Shown piece after piece: positions 55,921 through 64,000 of a stretch of DNA of 64,000 nt. Position 1 is the stretch's first letter; every line of letters starts with the position of its first letter. The notes below the pieces were generated by a model. The model saw only the letters and a program-made list of their open reading frames with translations, did no database searches and was not told the DNA's origin. A program made the translations under genes and the position numbers. This DNA comes from Coleophoma eucalyptorum (Eukaryota; Ascomycota; Leotiomycetes; Helotiales; Dermateaceae). The stretch is from assembly GCA_026120035.1 (NCBI GenBank), contig JALRME010000019.1, positions 794,336-858,335 on the forward strand, in the 5' to 3' direction.

Positions 55921-57126
55921 GAGCAAAACAGAGTTCGAAAGCAAGCAGGAGTCCGCTGTACGAATAATGCGCGCCACTCCTGTCAAAAAGTACGAGTAGA
56001 ACGTGCAGCGCCGAGATGTAATGCAACCAAGCGACGCTCGGCCATGATCGTCTTTCTTATTCCCCAGAACCGAACTCACGAGACTGAACCCGAAGTGATA
56101 AAATCTACCATCTCTTCCATCGCATATGATGGACGGCATGGCAGCCCAGGTACACCTACACCATGGGCCGGCCGATACTGTACGGCAGAGCATACATAGC
56201 CTTAAGTCCGTGAAGTCACCATTGGGGAAGTTAAAGAGGACCAAACTCTCCCTCCCCACAAAACGCCATGCAAGTGGCTTCACATAAGGATGAGGGCTAA
56301 AAGGATAAAATCCACGCAGCGTAAACCGTCGTAGTGCATAACTGCGATCCGCTCCCAATGCAACACATTACCACCGGACCTGCAAAAACTAAGCTTTCCC
56401 CTTCCTGCTAATCTAAGTGATGATCGTCTATTGTTTGGGAGACTGGTCTAAGAGAACACTTTGTTTATGCTTATCAAGCTACCTACCTTTTCCCGAGAGG
56501 CCAAACGCTGCTGTCTCCACTCTACCATCGCTTTCGTTTCCCCTCCTTGTATCAGCGCCATGGGCATCCGACACCAAAAGCCCCGAAGATAGATTAATCC
56601 CGCCCACGCAGTAAATTCTTGATACCCTCTACGACAGGTACAACTGCACCGCTTCAGAGGAGAAGTGGGCTCTGTGTCAATCTGTCATTGGGGTTTGATC
56701 GACCAAGAATGTTCCTTTGCCTGTTGGTATGACATCTGCTGGCGGTAGATCAATCATTCCAACGGCCATGCACTCGCTAGGCAGTGCTTGACAGGATCAC
56801 CTCGTGCAGTTTTGAAGAACGGGGACAGTGCGCATTGACTAACCGTGAAATCCTCATTGTTGTGCACGCAGCAAGCGACCACGACGGGCCCAGCCCTGAG
56901 GTTTGAACGCGCTCATGTGTGTATGGGATAGATCCCTTGACACCTTTCCGATCCACCAACGTGCCTACTGCCATGCCTTGAGAACCCCCTTTTTATGTAC
57001 CTACACAGTCTTTATGCTGCTTGTTGATGTACCAACCCATATGCTTGTCAACTATCGACGGGTTGACTTTCCCCGAGGGTCTCATTGTGCTTAGGGCTCC
57101 AAATTGAATATCAGTTCTGGGGATAC

Positions 57127-57150
57127 TGATCCTGATCCTGATCCTGATCC
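57127..57150. repeat. TGATCC hexanucleotide tandem repeat, four copies
   Basis: Four perfect copies of TGATCC in gene-free DNA. Confidence 0.9.
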
Positions 57151-59633
57151 TCCATGCGGTACTCCGGGTAGATATCACTTGAATCCCGTCATTTCTACCT
57201 CGTCACGTCTTTCTGCCGGGAAAAGGGTCCAAACTGGCCGGTCTTATTGATCCAAGTCGTGTGGGTATGTGCAACCTTACCGCCTTGATCGAACCAACCG
57301 TTTACATGAACTTTAAAAGAAAGTATTATTCTCATCGCTTTGATTTACTTGGCATCTTCCTAAATATCTACCTTAAACACCAACAAGCTTTGAAACAAGA
57401 CATCATATCTGCCCCACGACCTCAGATAAGTTATGGTAGCTCTGTCTCATCCATTCTAGCTGATTTATCCCGTAGCTTGAAGCCATAAGAAACGACTAGC
57501 TTTGGTTTCCTGTCAGAGTGCTGTATCTACGAAAATCAAGGCTTGGCGACGCTTTTCCTCTTCTAACGATTGTTTGTGAAGAAGGTTAATGAGATACCAT
57601 ATTGCGTCACCTAGCTAATTCGAAAGCCATTCTCTTAGGTGGATAAGGCGCTGGTTTTGATACCTCGATTTCTACTATATCTTTACATCAAGAGTCTGTC
57701 AATTTCTAGAACCTGTGCAAAATTGACAAGAGACTTCCCGCTGAATAGTGGGCACACGAGGCTCATTCCGTCAAGAGAATGAAAATTGAAAGGCCCCGTA
57801 AGAGCAGGACAGGATAAACGCTCCTTTTTTTCTGCAGCATTGCTATTCAGCTATGATCTTGTCCTTGTGGCGCCGAACTAAAACCCCTAGTCCAGAAGTA
57901 CCGATACCCATCCGAGCTACATCAAAAAGGCAGTTTTCCACATCGATAGCTCCTGAGACCACGCGGGTTTGAGTGTGCTCGTGAGCTTCTCATCTCTCTT
58001 AAAAGCAGCTTTGTATCCGTCCCAATACCAAAGAAAGCCCCTAATGATGTGTGATAAGGCGAGAGAGTTCGCTCTATCTCAACCTCTGCCGACCGCACAG
58101 ACTGACCGAATCACGGACACACAGCTTGAATAGGTGGCTGCCCCGCAGATACTTGATTTTACTCTGCACTTCCCCAGCAGGTGGCTTGCTCTGTAGTTTC
58201 ATGCTCGAATTGTCTTTCTTCTCGATGTAGGATTCAGGAGGAAAAATCAATCCATGAGCAGAGGACGATGTTCAGATACGGCTTTTGAGGAGTGGTGCCG
58301 AAGGCAAAGAATACCGCTAGCTGGATAACTCATGAAAAGAAAATCCTTCATTTGACTTGCATTGCAGGTGCATTATGCCTTGCTCACTAAAACAAATATT
58401 GGTGTAACCATGACAGACTTTGCTTTAGAATTGTCGCAATTAGAAAGCTTCTAGAAGTCTTAATCATATCGCTATAGCCCATGGCTTGTTCTACAACATA
58501 GCTCTCTGATAACGTAACATCCAAGAAGCCAATTTACGGGAGACAGCTCCTGAAAATTAGTCAGGCCGCTCAAATTGTATGTACGGAAGACTGTGCAAGT
58601 ATAGAGTTTCTCTGCTTGGACTGACTCGTGGGACCAAAAACGTGGTGAATTGAACTCTCTTCCTCTCGATATTCATGATAGGCCAAAATAGAGTTCAACG
58701 ATGGATACCGTATTGGTACTGGTAGTATTTTTGGTGACGAATGCTGAACTTTCAAGAGTCAGCATATCAGCATCTATGAAAGGTCTTTGGGTTCATGGAG
58801 TAATTCTGAAAAGCTGCTAAGTTTCACTTCAACCTCTTTTCATCTTTTGCCGAGAGGATTCTGACGGAGGATTGAGAGATATGGAGATGGCGAATACACC
58901 GTTCTCACTCGATCCTTTCGTGGCAACATGTGCTGTGACGATCTATATCACTTGCGACTTGATATGTAGACTGTATGACCGGATTTGCGTGGGCCCACCA
59001 AAAGTCTTTGATGAGAAGATATACTCGTATTCCCTTTCAAGAAAATCGTGCACGCATCGTATAGCCAGCCAAGTCTTCTGGATGTAACTAAATGCTGTCG
59101 CTCGCAAGTTGGCACCAAGCCTCGCACCAAGCACCAAGCACCACTACTATTGTGTACAGCACCACCAGTGATGGTGGAACGGTCGGGTAGATTTGATGCG
59201 CGATGTACTCTTGTATTAACGAATCGGGGAGAGGGAGGCTTGCTACTACATCAGAGAAGTGAGCAAGCGAGCGCACGATGTTCGTCCTGATTTAAACCAC
59301 TGGGGCGAGGAGAGGGGCGCACGCTGGCGCACAGTGGGGAAAGGTGCATGAATTCAGACTTCGCATGCCGCAAGAGCAAAAACGAGGTTCTCGAGCCCCG
59401 GGCGATCTCATTGTTTGCCATGCGGATCAAAGCTTGCACGGTGCTGTTATTCGCGCAGGCGTGAGCTGCTAGTAGACTAGCAGATCCTGGTCTAAGCCCT
59501 GGCTGATGTCGTGGATTGAAGCCGTTTCATTGTGACCCTGCCCGCAGACTTCCCAAGAGCTCTGCGAGGTCGAGGACGAACAGGGTCGTAGGGGGCAGGT
59601 AGGCAAGCAAAGGTGGAGCAGAGGAGGAGGCTC

Positions 59634-59661
59634 GAGATTCGAGATTAGAGATTCGAGATTC
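59634..59661. repeat. GAGATTC heptanucleotide tandem repeat, four copies
   Basis: Four head-to-tail 7-mers, GAGATTC with the second copy ending in A, in gene-free DNA about 0.9 kb upstream of the Uds1-domain gene. Confidence 0.85.
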
Positions 59662-60535
59662 CCAGTGCCGCTATGGTTTTATCGGTGCCTGATATTTCAG
59701 ACTCGCCGGCTATAGAGGTAGAAAAAGGGTAAAGGGCGGCAATGCAGGCTAGGGTAGCGGACCGGGATGCTGTTACCAGCTGCAGTGCGCCTGCACAGTA
59801 CACAGGAAAGCACTATAGGCACGAACCTTCGAAAGAAGCTGCACAGGACGCCACCGTACAGACCACGGCCGATTAAAAATGTGCTAAAAGACGAAGAGGG
59901 GGAGAGAGAAAGAGAGATAGAGACGGGAGAGCGACTACGCAACCTGACAGGAGGAGGAGAATCAAGCCCCAAACGGCTCTACGCAAGCCATCCAGCCAAA
60001 ATCATCTCCTCTCCCTCTCCCTCGCTCTCCGTCTCTGCTGCTGTCTCGCAAACCGTACCGTGCTTACCTCTCTGCCTATTTCACTCCCAAGCCCCCACTA
60101 CCCTTGCCTTGTCCTGCCCTGCCCTGCTGTTTTGTGTCTCGGACGCCACAGCGTTCATGGGATTCCCTGTGGAAGGTCAATTCCAGCCGGCCCCCGTCGC
60201 AGAAGCATGGGACTTCTCCCTCTTGCTGGCCCTAGTTCTTCTTTTATCCTAGTTCCATGTCGGAGCCCTACCTATATGTGATATGATGGTGCAGCCGAGC
60301 AGTAGCAAAGGCAGTACGAGGGTCTGAATAACGTTAACCCTATATTCCATCACTTCCGAAGTTCAAAGCTTAGTTAGTCAAAGAGCTTGCTCGGTTCCTT
60401 GGATATATCTATTTGCTAGCCCCTTCAACCTCTTCGAACTTCATGTCCGGTGGCTGAGTTCGACCTTCAACACGACCACTATTACATCTTGGGGCCTACT
60501 GCCAGTACTTTGATTGAGGATCTATATCTCAGAAT

Positions 60536-62564
60536 ATGGCACACATCGCTAGTTTCATGGTGGAGAGTGGCAGCAGTGTGGGGTTGAACAACTTGATTGC
60601 CAGAGAACTATCGCCCGACTCGTCATCATCCGCAAACTCTTCTAGAGTTAATGTGAGTCTACGAACCGCTTCTACTGGACATGTACTAATTATTTCAGCT
60701 TTCAGAAATGTCGCCGTACAGCTCATCACCGAGGGAGGAGAAAGAGAAGTACGTTTGGAGGTTGCACCAACCAACAGAATCTCGACGATTCAACTTATTT
60801 CCGTCAAAAGAGAAGCCTTCTTGCATCTCCACCGTTAGGAAAACCTCAAACCCAGAGAACATGGCACTGGCTGTAGGAGACGTGAAGAGCCACCTTAGAT
60901 CCAGATCAAAGGAACAGCCATTAGGCAGACGAAGAAAAATCAGCGTGCCAGAGCTTGGTCCTATGACAACTGTACAGGAGGTTCCTATGGATTCTCGTGA
61001 GTCGACTACTCTTCATCTATTAGCTCGGCTAACCCATCTTAGCAACAATTCCAGGACGACCACCTATTCATGAACGATCCATCAGTGCGCCCGCTAACAG
61101 CTGGGCACGACACATATATGGTGAGAACATGCTCTCTTGTATCGAAGGACCAGCACTCGACGAGAGTTCAGAGTCGATGGAGGCTCCATCCGAGGCGCTG
61201 GGGAGACCTGGATCGAGATCACCCAGAAGACTCGCACCCATCGTAACCTCACAAGGTAGCATGGCAAATCCACGTCTTCGATCCAACAGTAGTTCTCCTC
61301 TTCCACCGGATGTACCACCAAAATCAGCTCGCATGCAGAATGCCTCTCCACATTCTCGAGGCGTTTGCACACCATCATCCTCTGCAACCACTTTGGTAGA
61401 GACTCCTCTAGTCAGCGCAGAAGGAAGGGGATCTCCAGATCCAAACCTGTGGAGAATGCCTACTAGCCAAAATGGGCATTCTCGCCACCAGTCTGAGGAT
61501 ACGTTTCAATGCATCTCGCGTCAGCCTACGAGCCATCGACGTGGAGAGTCGGAATCATCAGTGTCCATTATGAACCGAGGACGCCCAAAGAAGCGAGCTC
61601 CAGACGGTAGCCCCATGAAGCGGGCACCCAGAAGACGGAGCCCATCAGTAGAAGAGGAAGAATTCGACTCTCTTCCACAAGGATACAGAGCGGCAAAGGC
61701 ACCTTCCAGCTTGGCCACACCAGAGCTCGAGAGTCTCCGAAAACAAGCGATGGGCCAGGCTTCAAAATTCGAAGTTCTGCCCACGAAGGATGTGGAGGCA
61801 CTTTCAAGGGTAAGCTTCAGACTCTCCTTAACGAACTGCCCCTATCGCCTATGAAACAACATACTAACCCCAACTAGGAACTCCGTGCCCTCGACGAACG
61901 ATGCGATTATCTTCGCAAAACCCACAAATCCCTACGCAGTGGCCGTCGGAACCTTCATGATCGCATCTGCTCTTACCTTCGGTCTCCACGCGTGGCACGC
62001 TTCTCTCACGAGAGCATCCTTAAGCAAGAAGAAGCTTTGTCAGAACTCGACTGCTCAATTGATGACTGGGTTGCCAAGCTAGACTATGCTGAGAACCGAC
62101 GAACTCGTATTCGTCAAAAGCTACTCGAGCATGTCGCTGCTGCTTTGATAATCCCGCCTTCAGATGAAGACACCCCTTGTTCTCCATTCCCCGCTTACAC
62201 CCTCAACACCCCACCACGAAGCCCAACCAAGTCGCAGTCGCAATCACCACAGCGACTCGCCGAACCTCTGAAGGTCTCTATACCGGAGCCAATGCATCGA
62301 AAGGATGTGCAATCTGTGGCATCGATGGCATCGATCAAAATCTACGCTGACTCTGATGTCTACGCCTTGCTTGCCGATGTCGAAGAAGAGATTAGCCGTA
62401 TGAGTGATCAGCCCGAAGGTCTCTCTACGTCGGCTCGTTCTTCAATACATGCTCCAGAACAACCACAGCCTTCGCTTCAGGCCTCGCCTCTGAGTGATGA
62501 TGGCCCTATCTTGAATGCCATGACATTCCAGGGTACCTACACCCGCAATGTCCAGCATGTATGA
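60536..62564 (+). CDS. Uds1-domain protein (up-regulated during septation family)
   Basis: Four exons (60536-60652, 60699-60996, 61055-61809, 61878-62564) give 618 residues. The first 400 residues are disordered, rich in Ser, Pro and Arg, with RGRPKKRAP and KRAPRRRSPS basic patches. From about residue 375 a coiled-coil domain begins at PELESLRKQAMGQASKFEVL, split by the last intron, and continues ELRALDERCDYLRKTHKSLR ... RRNLHDRI and LSELDCSIDDWVAKLDYAEN. I recognise this as the Uds1 domain, named from a yeast gene expressed at septation. The molecular function is unknown; a role in septation or cell polarity is inferred from the name-giving family. The ATG at 60536 was chosen because it joins the first exon in frame; the initial 39 residues lack support beyond that. 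Confidence 0.72.
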
Positions 62565-63274
62565 GTACCTATTATGGTAGAGACGAGCGACAAAAACATT
62601 CTTTTATTTTTAATGACCCTTTATGATTGAACTTTATCAGCGTTGCGTGCGATTCACGAATAGCATGGCTGATGCGTGTCCGCTTATGCCGGAGACGAAT
62701 CTCATTTTTTTCTGTTACGTCTCTTGGCTACCTACTTATTCCTTATATTTTTAAGCGTTTTGCTATCGGGGTTTACAGCTGTCTGGTTACTTTTTTTGTT
62801 GATACCAACATTTTCAGGAGTTTTTTTTGGGGAGTTTTTTTCTTTTGTTACCCTTTGTCTCTCTCGAGCAGGGAACTTTTGCTTTCATCTGCCTACTGCT
62901 GGCATCGATCATCCACCTCTCTTTCTACTATACTGTTCTGTGATAGACTCTCTGTCTCTAGGGCCTTTCCTTTGTTTCACTTAGTAGCTTGTATGATTTA
63001 TGGTAGAACGGGGACTTCTTGGTTAGAAAAACAGGATTGGATGACAATCATCTAAACCTTATGGGACAATTAAAATCACTTCATTATTTCCGATCAATAT
63101 TCTTAGGCCGTTTTCCACATGCGCGTAAACCTTGTGACCTCATCTATTACCTTTCTTCTAGAAATTATTCTTGACTTTCAGAGTGTTGATTAAGGTGTCC
63201 AAGACAGATTATAACTAATATACAATTGGTAAATGCCTGAGGAAATCCCTGCCATATCTTACATATCTTTGTGC
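62565..63274. other. Convergent intergenic region
   Basis: T-rich sequence after the Uds1-domain gene, probably its 3' untranslated region, facing the 3' end of the partial epimerase-like gene. The frames seen here (for example 62627-63055) have no recognisable content. Confidence 0.6.
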
Positions 63275-64000
63275 TCATGCAAGACCAGCCATCCTCCTGA
63301 TAGCTACATTACTCGCAATCCTACCCTCATCGCTAATACCGGTTCCCGTCAACTCCTTTCCGTCTCCCATAGCCAGATCAGTCATGACCCTTGCAAGATC
63401 TTTGGTCGGACTATGCATACTCGTATAAAGGCACCTAATTGTAGGGAACATTGTTGTCTCGACGATCTTCATGAGACCAGATCTCTTAGCCACATACTCA
63501 TGGATCTCAGGATGCTGCGAATAATCCACCGCACCAGGGCGGACTGAGTAAGCTCTGAGGTTCGGATACTCCTTTCCTAGTGCTATGAGGGCTGCTTCTG
63601 CACGTCCCTTGACGACTGCAAACCGCTGCGTGAGTCTCCCCGGGCTAGTCGTCGCGCCTTCTCCAGAGACATAGACAAACTTGAAGGGCTCTGAGGCGGG
63701 GTTGAGTGTCGCGCATGCTTTAGCAAACGCGAGTGGGTAGTCATAGGTGATTTTCTCATACTCTCTGTCATTGGGTTAGTTCATACGTCTCATGCATGTG
63801 AACAGCGCTGTCTAGTAGATACTTACTCTTTACTCACTTGTGTCACACTGATGCCTTGTGCCCAGACTACACCCTCTGCACCTTTCAATTGAGCTAGTGT
63901 TTCGGGAGGATAGCTCGTAAAGTCCTTGTGGATTAAGACGTGGACCTTGGGATGCCCTTCTGCTTGTGGGACTGGCCGCCTGCTCAGGACTGATACTTTG
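63275..64000 (-). CDS. NAD(P)-binding epimerase / Fmp52-HTATIP2-like protein, 5' end missing
   Basis: The 3' part of a gene that begins beyond the right edge. Two exons are visible (63827-64000 and 63275-63764), joined across a 62-nt GT-AG intron, giving about 221 residues to the stop. Features of the short-chain dehydrogenase/NAD-dependent epimerase fold are seen: a strand ending in SRRPVP after the missing dinucleotide-binding loop, GAEGVVWAQGIS, KFVYVSGEGA, and RAEAALIALGKEYPNLRAYSVRPGAVD, where RPG is a typical epimerase turn. This resembles HTATIP2/Fmp52-type proteins. The glycine-rich cofactor loop lies outside the window, so substrate and subfamily stay open. Confidence 0.75.

Larger units (their letters stand above)
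52792..60535. other. 7.7 kb stretch without a convincing gene
   Basis: This is the largest gene-free stretch of the window. Frames starting with ATG exist but are short (under about 100 codons), unrecognised and overlap on both strands: 53298-53543 (-), 53658-53843 (+), 54781-55038 (-), 54848-55048 (+). A 203-codon frame at 55747-56358 (-) begins without an ATG and crosses an AAAAC repeat. Base composition is not strongly AT-skewed, so it does not look like heavily mutated repeat DNA. The right end (59,700-60,500) has CT-rich tracts that may belong to the promoter and leader of the Uds1-domain gene. It could include non-coding RNA or decayed genes; I cannot show either. Confidence 0.5.

Noticed and set aside
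55747..56358. 203-codon minus-strand open frame
   Set aside because: Its first codon is TTG, not ATG; it reads through an AAAAC microsatellite that yields a Phe/Val/Leu-rich run, and it has no recognisable domain.
59767..60252. 161-codon plus-strand frame upstream of the Uds1-domain gene
   Set aside because: Composition is driven by CT- and GA-rich tracts; it has no domain and overlaps another unrelated frame.

Overview
The window is nuclear DNA of a filamentous ascomycete (Pezizomycotina). Most genes carry short introns of about 45-125 nt, GT-AG with CTRAY-type branch points. The gene set is typical of the group: Erg4, FACT Spt16, Cdc50, Sae2/CtIP, an HeH/SAP-like membrane protein and a septation-related Uds1 protein. 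The overall gene complement looks most like Leotiomycetes (Helotiales), but that placement is inferred from general similarity and was not computed. I found 18 protein-coding genes, one of them cut by the right edge. I found no tRNA, rRNA, CRISPR array or recognisable intact transposon.

Layout. 1-7.3 kb: a sugar transporter (+) converges on a DHA2/vacuolar-type MFS transporter (-). 8-14.9 kb: a six-exon gene (-) encodes a protein of about 2,210 residues with a cytosine-5 DNA methyltransferase, an SNF2-type ATPase and a RING finger, the architecture of the Dnmt5 class. 15.7-19.2 kb: an orphan ORF (-), an AT-rich gap and a 2H phosphoesterase (+). 19.6-20.5 kb: ribosomal protein eL42 (-). 23.4-29.1 kb: a cytochrome P450 (+), an HeH/SAP-like multi-span membrane protein (+) and a secreted beta-propeller (-). 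30.7-37.0 kb: a head-to-head pair, the RING E3 ligase RNF10/Mag2 (-) and the deubiquitinase Ubp3/USP10 (+). 37.7-43.6 kb: ERG4 (+) and SPT16 (+). 44.2-52.8 kb: three minus-strand genes, CDC50, Sae2/CtIP and a leukotriene A4 hydrolase/aminopeptidase. 52.8-60.5 kb: a 7.7 kb stretch with no convincing gene. 60.5-62.6 kb: a Uds1-domain protein (+). The right edge holds a partial NAD(P)-binding epimerase-like gene (-).

Two points stand out. The first is the Dnmt5-class gene; in basidiomycete yeast this class performs ATP-dependent maintenance of CpG methylation. The second is the divergent pairing of RNF10/Mag2 with Ubp3/USP10. In animals these orthologues add and remove ubiquitin on the same 40S ribosomal proteins, so the two opposing activities share one intergenic region of about 1.1 kb. 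Most remaining genes are core housekeeping functions (sterol synthesis, chromatin, lipid flippase, DNA-end resection, translation) with no sign of forming a pathway together.

Coordinates give the span from start codon to stop codon, introns included. Exon boundaries were derived by hand from splice consensus and reading-frame continuity.
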